Of a stretch of DNA of 64,000 bases, positions 50,516 to 61,124 are shown in pieces. The DNA lies in NCBI GenBank assembly GCA_002591725.1, contig NJAL01000005.1, forward strand, positions 124,001 through 188,000, read 5' to 3'. The stretch is from Candidatus Didemnitutus mandela. Its GTDB lineage: Bacteria; Verrucomicrobiota; Verrucomicrobiia; Opitutales; Opitutaceae. Made by a program: the position numbers and the translations under genes. The first letter of the stretch is position 1. Every line of letters begins with the position of its first letter. Below the pieces are notes generated by a model, which saw nothing but the letters and a program-made list of their open reading frames with translations, searched no databases and had not been told where the DNA came from.

Positions 50516-52359
50516 GAGTTCTTCCGCCGCTCTACATCGTGCTTATCTCTAGTGTCATTTACTTTATCTAGCCACCGTCTGCAGCCCGGAGTTCTCACCT
50601 CGATTGCATTGATGGCCAGCAGGCCCTGCGGCCTGCTCTTAATGCTTGGTCCGGAGTCGGGATCGACATCCCATTGATGTATATGACATATGATAGTGGT
50701 GCAACTTCTCGTGACTTGCCGGTCTTTTCATTGTCTCCATTGTCACTGGTTACAAAGTGTTGGCTGAGCGAATCACTGGTGAGCGTCGCCGGGCTCAAAG
50801 TTTCCGCTCTCTCGGTGGTCATGGGTGCAGCTTGGCGCATGGGAATGAAATTCTTCCGACTCGTTCCGCGCGTCGCATTTGTTGTCCATCGACATTGAGA
50901 GATTCGGCATATAGCTAGGTTGTTTCGTTTCGGGTTTTGGCTGATCAGCGCTTCCGCCACACTATATAGTATGTGAGAGTTTAGGCTTGCTCGATGTGAT
51001 TTTTTAGCTGCTATCGTCAGACTCATATCTGATTATTCAGAATCGCGGTCTCCGCCACGAGCACCTTGAAGCTTCTTTCTTTTGACAATGACTGCATGGA
51101 ACCAGCGAACTCCATCTATCCTCGAGTATCATCTTTGGGTTGATCATAATCAGACGAATGTCTGACAGCTCCTCCAGTCTACTGCTCTCCATGGTCACCA
51201 TCGTGTTTACTTGAAACAGCGATTGCATACAGTAGAAGCTAATTTTAATTGCCGGTGTACTCCTTTCGTTTCTCAGCTTCGGAAAATGCGAGATACCGGC
51301 TCGTTTATTGGTATAATGAAGGTGGCGAAAAGATGCAGGTCACTCTCCAACTCACGGACTTGCCTTTGTTCTATCTGGAAGTAGGCATCTGTGTCTTGGA
51401 TACGGTAAGGAGGTTCGCTCAAAAACCAGCCTGCTTTCGAAAAGGTTAAAAAGTCAGATAACCAAAGCCCGCTTTAAGGCTTTGAACAATCCAGAAAACC
51501 TCTTGTATACGATCGAATCCGTTGAGGATCAAGGAAACAACCACTCCACCCTCTAAGACAGGTCCCTACGATAATTGTCCCCCTGTTGATTCCTCGCATT
51601 TTTTGGCCAAAAAAGCCGTATTCGCACGAAGAGCAGATTCTTTTCAATATTCACTTCGGATGCTAGTTTTTTCGAATCTAATTTCGCGATCTATGTCACT
51701 TGGAGTTTCCTTGCCGAAGCCTATGGGAACTTCGGACCGATTTTTTTGTTCCACGATAATCGAGGTAGTGCTGGGCTTTCCCTTCGCCTGGGTGGAGAAC
51801 TACACTAACGTAAGCCGCTTTTCTCTACGAAAGGTTTGATCTCGTTTGCGATCTTTTTGGGTCTGACCAGCTTTTTCAAAATCGTGGCAAACATAATGAT
51901 CATCTCGTTTTTCCGACCTTGGGTTCTGATCATCGTCGTCTGCTCGACTCGCGATCATGCTGTCACCACCAGGTAAAGCAATTGCAGCCCATGGTTTCGC
52001 TAGCTGTGCGTACACACCGATCTTACGTTTCGTGTTTTCTCTTCTATCTTTGGGAATTCAGCGCCATTGCCCAACGCGATCCGTAGTTAAAAACGAGTTT
52101 TTAGTGGGACATCGATTTGCTGGCCGGCTACGATTCCGGATCCGTACCAAGCCGAGCTACAGATCCGGGTACGGCATCAGTTCAACGGACTCCACAACCC
52201 CTTCCTTATCCACTGATATCCATTCGCTATTTTCTTTTTTGACTACAACTGGCTCTCGTACTAGCGCGCATCTTGATGGGCGCGCCCGCTGTGGTCTACC
52301 GCTATTCTTCCGTCTAGATTCGCATCTGCTCGGTCGCGGCCGAATAAAATGGAAACGCT
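50516..52359. other. Decayed DNA inside the polysaccharide cluster
   Basis: Hydrophobic plus-strand pieces such as SFAIFLGLTSFFKIVANIMI (near 51840-51900) and YRLVYWYNEGGEKMQVTLQL (51295-51355) suggest one or two lost genes, possibly a flippase, polymerase or modifying enzyme. A hairpin with arms AGCAGGCC/GGCCTGCT and a four-base loop lies at 50618-50637. Confidence 0.3.
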
Positions 52360-53110
52360 ATTAATTACTCCGAATGCCCTTTCTCACTTCTCCGTTTTCC
52401 TCTACATCGGCTAGGCTAGCCTGGGTTACTTCTGCTCGTTCGGCGTGCTTGAGCGGTGGTTTTTTCGCCTCACATTCGGTCAACGCCAGCACTTCCCCCA
52501 GAACCTGCAAATCGAATCTACCGCTTGTATCCTGAGCGAGCGAACTCGGATTCGCCAGCAATCTGGTTGTGTTTTCTCGGGAAATTCCATGAGCGTAAGC
52601 AACCCGTCGAGCTGCTGCACGCCTTGCTCGCCGTAGCGAATGAGCGCAAAGCGTTTGGCTTCTTGGGCGGCGGTGCCCTCGAAATCGAATTCGCTAGTCT
52701 CGCTGCCAAACTCGCCCACGGTCGCCTAGTCTGCTCCCTGTCTTTCGCCAACCAGCCAAAATGCCCGCATGTTACCTGTTCGCTGATATTCTTATCCTGT
52801 CTTTGTGTGACTTCTACGAAATGTGGGGATTTGCTGGAACTTACTTTAAACAAAGCGATGCACCTTGATGCTGTTTGTCTCATCTCAAACCTCGACAACT
52901 GCCAGCGGGGTCTTGTAATCCTCGCCAAGATTTAGGTGTTTTTTCCGCTGAGGCTTTTTCTGCGCTAACTACGGTGCTGCACACTGTACTCCAAAATCCA
53001 GCTGATAAACTAGTGCAACTGGTACCGCCAAGTCTCCGAAAAATTCCCAGTTTCACCTGCGAGCAAACCACCGCCAGGGTGCTCGCGGTCTTTAGTTCTC
53101 TCGCAGATCC
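52360..53110 (+). pseudogene. Second glycosyltransferase family 4 protein, decayed
   Basis: The GT4 C-terminal domain is readable: IYRLYPERA, then CFLGKFHERKQPVELLHALL, AVANERKAFGFLGGGALEIE, FASLAAKLAHGR (52560-52720), then SFANQPKMPACYLFADILIL (52745-52800, frame changed), SLCDFYEMWG, NKAMHLDAVCLISNL and a final VLHTVLQNPADKLVQLVPPS. The family has the equivalents GKFxxRKQPxELLxAL, GxGxLExEL, ADLFVLPSxxExWGLVVNEAM and GTPxIxSDxVGC. The EX7E Glu of xExWG is changed. Several frame changes and stops occur. Confidence 0.75.
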
Positions 53111-53859
53111 CTATTTCTGGCCCACTCTCGTGCGCGTTACGATTATCAATAACTTCTTCCCTCTCGTCCTGATGTCGGCAGCGGATCGATGGGAAAAGTT
53201 GGTACTATTTTCGGCCGCCTCTTTTCGACCCGAAGCGATGCTGCCATAAGTATCTCACGTTTCTGACGAGGCTTCGCCAGCTGCAAAATCGTCGACGGTG
53301 TCCGCTACCTGTGCTGCCAGACAGAGCGGACTTGGACAAGTTCTTGAAAAATCTCCTGCTCGATTTTTCTGGAGGTAGTGTGCATTTCGCGCTACCTTTC
53401 GTCCGCTTGACGTTATCGTCTGCAAATCCGTGACTTTCCCCGTGTGACTCCGCCTTCTCAAACCATCTGCCGAACTCGTGCTTGTTGTGTTTGGACGTTA
53501 TACCAAAGGGGCGATACCGTTGCTACAACCAGATCGCTCGCGTCCTCGCGCCAAACAGTTTCGTGCAGAACAGAATGCTAGATAAAAACACTGTCTTGTC
53601 GTGTTACCGGTTGTCCGGTTCAATGCAGCATCCTGAGCACCGTTTAACCCGTTTTCAGCGATGCACCCGGGCACGATCGGTTTCATTAGCCGCTTGCACG
53701 CCTAAAAAGGTCCGCTGCTGCTCGCCGATGCGCCCAAGTTCGTTGGCCAATATTCGGGCGGCTGATCAGACATAATTTTTCGACGGAATCGGTTTTGTTT
53801 TTGTAGAAATTTTTCCTCGCACCACGCAGCATGACCGAACAGCATGTCTAGTTTTACAA
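53111..53859. other. Probable third glycosyltransferase remnant
   Basis: RVTIINNFFPLVLMSAADRW then EKLVLF at 53135-53205 resembles the N-terminus of a GT4 protein (VTVINNFFPPDVGG), and SDAPGTIGFISRLHA-type text near 53655 resembles the C-terminal domain. Too little is left for a firm call. Confidence 0.4.
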
Positions 53860-54135
53860 CATCGCGCTAGTGCATCTTGGATTCGGCGCTAATCTTAGCC
53901 AAGGCTGCTACTTGCGTTTGGGCATGTGCAATTTCCTTTGCTGGGATATGTCGTTGACCACGCGCCCTAGCACCATTGGTCCCAACACCTGGTTCTGCGC
54001 CGCGGTATTTTTCAACCCCGGTGAGACCATGGGCGAGCTGTACGGCGTGGGTCCCCTCGGTAGTTGTTAAAAAAATCTTTCACCTTGTACGACCTGCGTG
54101 GGCAACCCGGTTCGGGTTTTAAATCACACCTCTAA
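53860..54135 (+). pseudogene. WcaF-like hexapeptide acyltransferase, decayed
   Basis: LGFGANLSQGCYLRLGMCNF then LCWDMSLTTRPSTIGPNTWF and CAAVFFNPGETMGELYGVGP can be read in one frame, and a frame change gives LSPCTTCVGNPVRVL. The family reads IGxxANLSQGxYLCTGxHD, PITIGxxAWVGAxxFVxPGVTVG and GNPAxxxKxR. The left-handed beta-helix acetyltransferases of colanic-acid clusters fit. The N-terminus lies in unreadable DNA. Confidence 0.7.
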
Positions 54136-54139
54136 TCTT

Positions 54140-55150
54140 TCTTGACTTTCTTATGTCCGAGGCTTGCCTTCACGCTTCATCTCACACTAGCGAGCGCGCT
54201 AGCCGTTGGCTCGTCTTGCGGTGCTGGCTGGTGTTATTTCATCGCAGAAGTTGTTCGTGAGCTGCTTTACCCTTTGGCTAATCTGGCCTAACAATGACTG
54301 GGTTTTGCTTGTCGGGTGTGTCCGAAAATTTTCCGTTGTACAAATCTAACAGTTGATCAACGATGCCAAAGCGCTGACTTGGTCATGACTGGTCCGTGTT
54401 TTGCTTAGCTGATAACTCCACCTGGACATTCTTGAAGCTGCCCGGACTCTGACAGTTTAACGGTATCGGTGCGGGCCTTGTTACTCCGTTTTCTCACAAC
54501 TAGAGCTGTCTCACCAGGTTACTGGCGGAAGGCTCCTCTATCGATTGAACCAAACGTAGCTGTTTCGGGAAGGTTTCCAGATTACATGCGGACCAATTTT
54601 TGAACGACAAAACTGCACCTCAGCAATATCGTGTTAGCTACAATCGGTCTATTCCTAGCATTATCTTTTCTCTGTTTTTCGCCGCCACCATATGTTTGAC
54701 CGGCCACGGTCCGGTTTTCTTAAGACAACCACACGTCGGCCGGAATTGTGTGGCCCTCCAAACCATAAAACTACGCTCAATGTGCGGGCAGCGTTTACAA
54801 TCAAACGGGCGGCAATCGGATCACACCCACCGACCGCATCATCCGGATCACCCACATTAACTAGCCACTGCAACTAATCAGCATGCTCTGTGGCGACATG
54901 AACCTTATCGGTCCGCGTGTCGAATGGATGAAACTTATCGAAGAATATGAAAAAGATTCACTCTTATCATTTCCGCCACCTCGTCAAATAGGGTATCCCC
55001 AGTTGGGTCCATACTTACGGACCAGACCTCGAGGACACGTTCTGAAAACTAGTTATACGACTTCTACTACATCCGTAGTTTCTCGTTCGTGTTCGACACC
55101 TCTATCGTGATAAAAACTTTACAAGTGATTTTTTGGAAAAGGTCGCTAAG
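54140..55150 (+). pseudogene. Undecaprenyl-phosphate sugar phosphotransferase (WcaJ type), decayed
   Basis: The C-terminal catalytic domain is plain: GHGPVFLRQPHVGRNCVALQ (54705-54765; family GPVFFRQPRVGRNGxPF), LPQLISMLCGDMNLIGPRVE then WMKLIEEYEKD (54860-54955; family LPQLxNVLRGDMSLVGPRPE), a damaged KPGITGWAQV region, and TSIVIKTLQVIFWKRSLR at the end. This integral membrane enzyme starts surface glycan on undecaprenyl phosphate. Frameshifts and stops have inactivated it. It is the last gene of the decayed cluster. Confidence 0.8.
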
Positions 55151-55163
55151 AACTCATTTCGAA

Positions 55164-56552
55164 ATGAAGCACTACGACTTCATCTGTCTTGGTGGCGGCA
55201 GTGCCGGCTTCAACGCCGCGCGGACCGCCAGTTCGCTTGGGAAAAATGTCGCTGTAGTGGACGGCTTCGACCCACTCGGCGGCTTATGCATCCTGCGGGG
55301 ATGTATGCCTTCAAAAACGCTGCTATACAGCGCCGAAGTGCTCCACCAAGCCCGACAAGCAAAAAAAATCGGTGTATTGGTTTCTGGCGTGCGCCCCGAC
55401 ATGAAAGCGATACAAGCCCGAAAAAAATTCATCATTAGCAAATTTACGGCCGATCGCGTAAAAAGTCTCACAAACGGAATATTTACGCTATACCGCGCCT
55501 ATGCACGCTTCATTGATCCGCATACGATCGAACTTTCGAATGGCGAAAAACTGTGCGGAAAACACTTTCTCATCGGCACCGGATCAAAAGTCAGCGTGCC
55601 GGCCGTGCCCGGGCTACACGAAACTCCGTTCTGGACCAGCGACGAGGTGCTTGATTTAGATTTTGTGCCGCGTAGCGTGGCCGTGCTCGGCGGCGGGACT
55701 GTCGCATGCGAACTCGCGCAATATCTCGAACGTATTGGATCCAAAGTAACGCTGATCCAACGCAGCAACCACTTATTGCGCGGCTATTCGAAAGCCGCGC
55801 AACAAGTGGTAGAGACGGCCTTTCGCGATGAGGGCATCAAAGTATTCACGGGGACCAGTCTCAAAAAAATTTTTCAGACTAAACGTGGTATTAAGATTGA
55901 GTTCGAGCACGAGGGCAAGCTCCTCGTTTACAGCGCCGATTATCTTTTCAGCGCGCTGGGCCGCGAACCCAACACCGCTACACTCAACCTGGACGCTGCC
56001 GGCGTGAAGACGCGCCCAAATGGCCAGATTGTCATCAACCGCTGGCAGCAGACCAGCACTGCGCATATTTACGCCGCCGGTGACTGCTCGGGGCCGGTGG
56101 AAATCGTGCACATTGCGATTGAACAGGGCATGCTCGCCGCCCGCCACGCCAGCGGCATCAAAGGTCTCAAGCCGCTCGACTGGTCGCAGCTGCTCACCGT
56201 CGTCTTTACCGACCCACAACTCGCCGGAATCGGAAAAACCGAGCCCGAACTAAAGGAGGAGGGAAGGGATTTCCTCAGTGCATCCTATCCTTTCAACGAT
56301 CACGGAAAATCTATCCTAATGGAAGCCAACTATGGATTCGTGAAAGTCCTCGCCGATCCCAAACGCGGCCGCCTTCTTGGCGCTGAGATCGTAAGCAAAG
56401 ACGCGGGAGAACTCATCCACGCGTTCTCGCTGGCCTTTTCCAGAAAAACCTCCGTGTTCGATCTGCTACGCGCGCCTTGGTATCACCCGACTCTGGCGGA
56501 AATTATCACGTATCCGCTGGAAGAAATCGCCGAAAAAATCTCAACTACCTGA
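55164..56552 (+). CDS. Class I pyridine nucleotide-disulfide oxidoreductase (Lpd/MerA-like)
   Basis: The frame from 55164 gives 462 residues, MKHYDFICLGGGSAGFNAAR; the 25 codons before it belong to the wcaJ ruin. The redox pair is in GGLCILRGCMPSKTLL (Cys 42 and 47). The second nucleotide site is VAVLGGGTVACELAQYLERIG, the FAD site IYAAGDCSG, and the interface WYHPTLAEIITYPLEEIAE supplies the catalytic His. Such enzymes include dihydrolipoamide dehydrogenase and mercuric or glutathione reductases. No E1/E2 genes or mer genes are near, so the substrate is open. It lies on the same strand directly after the dead glycan cluster and is intact, so it is probably under selection. Confidence 0.88.
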   Translation: MKHYDFICLGGGSAGFNAARTASSLGKNVAVVDGFDPLGGLCILRGCMPSKTLLYSAEVLHQARQAKKIGVLVSGVRPDMKAIQARKKFIISKFTADRVKSLTNGIFTLYRAYARFIDPHTIELSNGEKLCGKHFLIGTGSKVSVPAVPGLHETPFWTSDEVLDLDFVPRSVAVLGGGTVACELAQYLERIGSKVTLIQRSNHLLRGYSKAAQQVVETAFRDEGIKVFTGTSLKKIFQTKRGIKIEFEHEGKLLVYSADYLFSALGREPNTATLNLDAAGVKTRPNGQIVINRWQQTSTAHIYAAGDCSGPVEIVHIAIEQGMLAARHASGIKGLKPLDWSQLLTVVFTDPQLAGIGKTEPELKEEGRDFLSASYPFNDHGKSILMEANYGFVKVLADPKRGRLLGAEIVSKDAGELIHAFSLAFSRKTSVFDLLRAPWYHPTLAEIITYPLEEIAEKISTT

Positions 56553-56719
56553 GTCACCCTCCAGTCAATCGCTAAGTGGTTTTTTGCGAGCCGCGTCGAT
56601 ATATCCACCTTATCATTATACCAGGTTATTCAACTATTTACTTTTTCACCAATTCGCTGCGCGTCAAGCCCCCCTTCCAGCGCAGAACTTGAAGCCAAGA
56701 CGGTTTTTTGACCCTCATG

Positions 56720-57410
56720 TAAAGCCATACACGGATAGCTATGCCAACGATCTGCCCGGCTAACCCTCTGGCTATGCTGAAAAGAACTACTGTCCCAACT
56801 TTGACAATGGCTGACCATATGGACGAATCCTGTCTGATCGTCACCTGTGTTAACAAGGACGACTTCCTCTATTTCGATACGACCCGCGATCACGGGGAGC
56901 ATAATTTTTTGTCGACATGTGATGTGATCATTCAAACTGCCAATGGCCCTTTCAAAAGTGTCATCGGCAACGTGGCCAACCCCAACATACCTACGATCGC
57001 GAGTTCGAACTGATTCACGGTTCGATCGGCAACACTCAAGCCTTTGGTAACTAAGATAGGTGCCTATATCGTCTCGTCTAGACTCCTCTGCCCCTAGCTA
57101 AAGCTAGGGGGGAAATTCCGCCCCATACGATTTCGGTTACGACCATACAAAAAAATAGGCGTGTGCAAGGCGCAGACATCGGCTTCCAGCATGTTGCATT
57201 GATCGTCAATGTCGGGCATGCGGCAGATCATCCGGATTGCGACGACCGCAAGCTCGCTGAGACGTGCCGCGACACGACGGACCGACCGCGGATTTGCTGT
57301 GGTCCAAGCATCAATAAAAAAGTTTACGAGTACCTCACCGGCTGCGTCAAGAAACTAAAAATTCCTTATCAGCTTGAGGCCGATCTGCACCTGGCTTGTA
57401 TCGCATAGAC
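56720..57410 (+). pseudogene. M42-family aminopeptidase, decayed and interrupted
   Basis: The N-terminal metal site reads MADHMDESCLIVTCVNKDDF then LYFDT (56810-56880; family AAHMDEIGFxVxxIxxDGFL), and ANGPFKSVIGN follows (56940-56970). The second half, 57160-57410, reads VQGADIGFQHVALIVNVGHA, ADHPDCDDRKLAE, GPSINKKVYEYLTGCVKKLK then IPYQLEAD (family DVxHATDTP, GPxINPxVFxxLxxxAKKxKIPYQ). The middle is missing, and an IS-like hairpin lies there (57091-57110). Such enzymes are cytoplasmic cobalt or zinc aminopeptidases. Confidence 0.7.
57091..57110. repeat. 20-base hairpin, IS200/IS605-end-like, inside the M42 ruin
   Basis: CCCCTAGCT and AGCTAGGGG pair perfectly around AA, followed by GGGAAATTCCG. 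The form CCCTAGCT(W)AGCTAGGGG plus a GAATTCC-like segment is typical of IS605-family ends. No tnpA or tnpB frame is nearby. Confidence 0.55.
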
Positions 57411-57655
57411 AAGCGCCCCAAATAACACACGGAAGCGTGATATTCTGGCTTGTGTCGATCCCGCTCAAATGCATGTATAAGTTAAGAAAATTTGTTGATA
57501 TCTCAGGAACTGAGAACTTTGTAAGTTCTTTATAAAGTTCGCAAACCCGATCATAAAAAACGCTAATTTCAACTAGAAACCTCTGGATAACTATCCCAAA
57601 ACAAAGATACGCGCTGAAAATTGCAATTCTTTGTTTTACTGCCTCAGCTGGGTGC

Positions 57656-58939
57656 TCAGGCGGCGCTTTTATCGCTCGCCCGCCGCGGTTTTTTTTTTAT
57701 CTGCGGTTCGCGATAGCCTTCAACTACGGCTTGGTCAATGATGACTTCCGTGACGTCATCGCGATGAGGAAGCTCATACATGATTTCGAGCATGAGTTTC
57801 TCGAGAATGGAGCGTAGCGCCCGGGCACCGATCTGCAGTTCGATCGCCTTCTTCGAGATGGTGGTAATTGCGTTCCGTGTAAAGCGGAGTTGGATGCCGT
57901 CCATCGCCAAAAGTTTGGAGTACTGTTTTACTATCGCGTTTTTGGTGTATAAAAGTACTTGTTTAAGATCTTCGACCTTCAGCTTATCGAGCACCGAAAT
58001 CACGGGAAGTCGGCCGATGAACTCCGGAATCATGCCGAAATGGATCAAATCTTCAGGAACGACACCACGCATTATTTCCTCTGGAGCCAGCTCATGATCA
58101 GCCTCATTGACGTGAAAGCCTAGCGAGCGTTGGCCGCGACGCTTTTTGATAACCTGATCGAGGCCAACGAATGCACCACCACAGATAAAAAGGATATTGG
58201 AGGTATTAACCTGAATATATTCCTGATTCGGGTGTTTGCGTCCGCCCTGCGGAGGCACGTTACAAGTGGTACCTTCCAAAATTTTCAATAACGCCTGCTG
58301 AACGCCTTCACCGGAAACGTCACGGGTAATGGAAACATTTTCCATGGTCCGACGGGTTTTGTCAATTTCGTCGATGTAAATAATCCCGCATTCGGCTTTC
58401 TTAACATCGTAGTTCGCAGACTGGAGGAGGCGGAGGACGACACTTTCCACATCTTCACCTACGTAACCAGCTTCGGTCAGCATAGTGGCATCGGAGATGG
58501 CAAAGGGCACGTCGAGAATCTTGGCTAGCGTGCGAGCTAGCAGTGTTTTGCCCGATCCGGTGGGACCGCAAAGAAGGATGTTGCTCTTTTCCAGATCAAC
58601 ATCGGTAAATTCTTCCGATACGGTACTAACGTTGCTGCCAGTTCGATTGTTCTCGGAGTTGATTCGTTTGTAATGATTGTAAACAGCGACTGACAAAACT
58701 TTTTTCGCATGATTCTGGCCAATAACAAAATCGTCGAGCACGCGTTTGATTTCGGCCGGCTTAATCAGCTGAAAGGCCAGCTTGCTAACGAGACCGCTTG
58801 CAGTTGGCTGAGGTTTCACTTCACGATCAATAATCGTTTTGCAGATGTTTACACAAAAATCACATATGCAAACTCCTGGTCCAGAGATTATTTTGCGGAC
58901 CTCAGTTTGCGGCTTGCCGCAGAATGAGCAGGACGTCAT
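57656..58939 (-). CDS. clpX: ATP-dependent Clp protease ATP-binding subunit ClpX
   Basis: ClpX unfolds tagged proteins and feeds them to ClpP. The 427-residue product has the N-terminal zinc domain (CSFCGKPQ with C4 and C7, CDFC with C26 and C29), Walker [15 protein letters not shown], Walker [10 protein letters not shown], the pore and sensor region [20 protein letters not shown], and [15 protein letters not shown]. The IGF-type ClpP-docking loop is present as FIGRLPV region text. A run of ten A near the C-terminus encodes KKK in frame. It is the third gene of tig-clpP-clpX, 82 bases after clpP. Confidence 0.97.
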   Translation of the reverse strand: MTSCSFCGKPQTEVRKIISGPGVCICDFCVNICKTIIDREVKPQPTASGLVSKLAFQLIKPAEIKRVLDDFVIGQNHAKKVLSVAVYNHYKRINSENNRTGSNVSTVSEEFTDVDLEKSNILLCGPTGSGKTLLARTLAKILDVPFAISDATMLTEAGYVGEDVESVVLRLLQSANYDVKKAECGIIYIDEIDKTRRTMENVSITRDVSGEGVQQALLKILEGTTCNVPPQGGRKHPNQEYIQVNTSNILFICGGAFVGLDQVIKKRRGQRSLGFHVNEADHELAPEEIMRGVVPEDLIHFGMIPEFIGRLPVISVLDKLKVEDLKQVLLYTKNAIVKQYSKLLAMDGIQLRFTRNAITTISKKAIELQIGARALRSILEKLMLEIMYELPHRDDVTEVIIDQAVVEGYREPQIKKKPRRASDKSAA

Positions 58940-59021
58940 GCGCGAAGGTTTAGCTATGAGAAGTGATATGTTGGCTCGGTGGGCCGTTTAGTTGAAGCTT
59001 CTTCGTCAAAATTTTATCGAA

Positions 59022-59639
59022 TCAGGCAGCCGACTTTGCAATGCTTCTGGTATCGCTATTCGACATAACTACATGATCAACAATACCGTAAAGCTTAGCT
59101 TCGCTGGCACTCATGTAGCAATCGCGGTCCGAGTCTTTCTCAATCTGCTCGACTGTTTTACCCGTATGCATAGCGAGCACTTGATTCAAAGTCTGGCGCC
59201 AACGGAGAATCTCTCGAGCTGCGATGGCAATATCAGCCGCTTGGCCGCCGGCACCACCGCTCGGTTGGTGAATCATTACCCGACTGTTCGGCAAGGCAAA
59301 GCGCTTGCTCTTGGTTCCAGCCGCAAGGAGAACCGTGCTCATGCTGGCAGCCATGCCGATGCAATAAGTAACAAAGTCGCATTGCAAAAAGTTCATCGTG
59401 TCAAAAATCGCCATACCAGCTGTGACGCTGCCACCCGGGGAGTTGATGTAGAGTTGGATGTCCTTTTTTGGGTCCTCCATTTGGAGGAACAGCATTTGCG
59501 CAATCACTATGTTAGCAACGCCGTCGTCAATCGGCGTGCCGATAAAGACAATCCGGTCTTTCAGCAGCCGGCTGTAAATATCCATGGACCGCTCGCCGCG
59601 GCCGGTGTTTTCGAGAACGATGGGAACGTAGTAACTCAT
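59022..59639 (-). CDS. clpP: ATP-dependent Clp protease proteolytic subunit ClpP
   Basis: The 205-residue serine protease has its catalytic triad: Ser 99 in [16 protein letters not shown], His 124 in [14 protein letters not shown], and Asp near 172 in [35 protein letters not shown] is the family's oxyanion and ring-contact region. [16 protein letters not shown] text ([18 protein letters not shown]) opens the mature protein. The start overlaps the tig stop by four bases (59636-59639), so translation is coupled. Confidence 0.97.
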   Translation of the reverse strand: MSYYVPIVLENTGRGERSMDIYSRLLKDRIVFIGTPIDDGVANIVIAQMLFLQMEDPKKDIQLYINSPGGSVTAGMAIFDTMNFLQCDFVTYCIGMAASMSTVLLAAGTKSKRFALPNSRVMIHQPSGGAGGQAADIAIAAREILRWRQTLNQVLAMHTGKTVEQIEKDSDRDCYMSASEAKLYGIVDHVVMSNSDTRSIAKSAA

Positions 59640-60964
59640 ACTTGACCTAGTGCCATCGTTACGCTAGCCTTCGATACTAGAAAATCAAGAACTTTGTCGA
59701 AAAGTAGCTGTTGTTGCACTGCGCGCATATGACCGTGGTCTTTAGACAAATCTCTGGCGAGCTTATCGGGTTGCTGGTCGCTCTCCTTCGCTTTGCGAAT
59801 AACCCAGTTATTCAGATCTTTTTCGTCGACCTTGATCTGTTCAGCTTCGGCGATTTTTGCGAGGATGAGTTGAATCTTTACCCGAGAAACGGCAGCCTTG
59901 GTCGAGCTTTCAACGAACTCTTTCTTTTTACTTTCCATCTGTTCTTGCGGAACACCGAGGCGGAGATTTTTTCTGATTAACTGGCGAAGCATGAAATCGC
60001 GTTCGTTGGATACCAGGCTCTCCGGTACCGCGAAGTCGGCTTGGGCGAATAATGCGTCTGTTACTTGGCGACGTTGAGCGGTGCGATTTTCATAAATCTT
60101 CTGCGTCGTCAGATTTTTTTTAATCTGATCCTTGAGTGCGTCGAGCGTCTCGACTTGGTTGGCCTTGAAGAAAGCTTCGTCCAGTGCCGGCAGGACGCGC
60201 TCACGTACCTCCTGCACTTCGATCGAATAGACCACTGACTTGCCAGCAATAGCTGGCGCGGGGGAAAATTCAGCAGGGAAAGTGACCATCACATTTTTCT
60301 TGTCGCCGGCTTTTGTGCCCACGAGTTGGAAATTTACACCGGGTAGGTGCAGGGTATCCTTGTTGACACCTTCCACTTCCTCCCAAATCTGGGACGCTTT
60401 CGCGTAAATGGCTTTTTCTACGACGATTTCGGAGAGCGGCTTGCGATCAAGGGTGCCTTCGTAACCAAAACGAACATAGTCACCCTTTTGTGCTGGACGC
60501 TCCACAACTTTGAAATCAGCCCGTTCGGCCCGGAGGCTTTCGATAACTGCATCGATTTCGGCATTAGCCGGCTCAGTTGCCGCGATCTCGGTCATCAGGT
60601 TGGAGTAATCCGGAACCTTAAAATCCGGGCGTACGTCCAACGTAATTTTGATCATCACGTTTTTATCGGTTTGCACTTCGCACTCGGCGACATCGACGAC
60701 TGCCAGTGCGTCGACTTTCGATTCCTGAAGGCCTTCGCGACAGGCCTTATCAACCACGCGTTTTTTTAATTCCTCACGCAGTCTTTTGCTGAAGCGTTTT
60801 TCGACCAATTGAGCGGGCGCTTTTCCCGGACGGAAACCAGACAGGCTGGCCTGTTTGATAAATTCACCCAAGATAGCTTGGTATTCGTAATCGACCTCGC
60901 ACTTATCGAGCGCAATAGTCAACATTTTGCGGGTATCGTTGATGTCGTTTGTCTGAACGTTCAC
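59636..60964 (-). CDS. tig: Trigger factor
   Basis: Trigger factor binds the ribosome exit tunnel and folds new chains. The protein of 442 residues has the N-terminal ribosome-binding signature [17 protein letters not shown] (canonical GFRxGKxP), a peptidyl-prolyl isomerase domain ([14 protein letters not shown] to VTFPAEFSP), and the long helical C-terminal arms that form the substrate cradle. The start is ATG at 60964. It heads the tig-clpP-clpX operon, a classic bacterial order. The divergent tsaB starts 160 bases away across an AT-rich spacer. Confidence 0.96.
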   Translation of the reverse strand: MNVQTNDINDTRKMLTIALDKCEVDYEYQAILGEFIKQASLSGFRPGKAPAQLVEKRFSKRLREELKKRVVDKACREGLQESKVDALAVVDVAECEVQTDKNVMIKITLDVRPDFKVPDYSNLMTEIAATEPANAEIDAVIESLRAERADFKVVERPAQKGDYVRFGYEGTLDRKPLSEIVVEKAIYAKASQIWEEVEGVNKDTLHLPGVNFQLVGTKAGDKKNVMVTFPAEFSPAPAIAGKSVVYSIEVQEVRERVLPALDEAFFKANQVETLDALKDQIKKNLTTQKIYENRTAQRRQVTDALFAQADFAVPESLVSNERDFMLRQLIRKNLRLGVPQEQMESKKKEFVESSTKAAVSRVKIQLILAKIAEAEQIKVDEKDLNNWVIRKAKESDQQPDKLARDLSKDHGHMRAVQQQLLFDKVLDFLVSKASVTMALGQV

Positions 60965-61054
60965 GGCAAGATTTCTTAAGGGAGTTACAAATGGTAAAAG
61001 AAATAAAATTAATGTTAGTAATTCTAACTCAATTATATTATTGTATTCAGCATA

Positions 61055-61082
61055 GAAACATAAATCCCAAAAACATAAATCC
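61055..61082. promoter_or_regulatory. Pair of 12-base direct repeats between tig and tsaB
   Basis: AAACATAAATCC occurs at 61056-61067 and again at 61071-61082, with starts 15 bases apart in the divergent spacer. It could be a regulator-binding site or chance in AT-rich DNA. Confidence 0.35.
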
Positions 61083-61124
61083 TATTTTGGTTTTTACGTC
61101 GGGATCGGGAAACTAAGGCATAAT

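Noticed and set aside
46142..55150. Biosynthetic cluster for a defensive compound
   Set aside because: The lineage guess suggested looking for polyketide or peptide synthetase modules, but no ketosynthase, acyltransferase or adenylation motifs occur. The ruins are glycan export and assembly genes.
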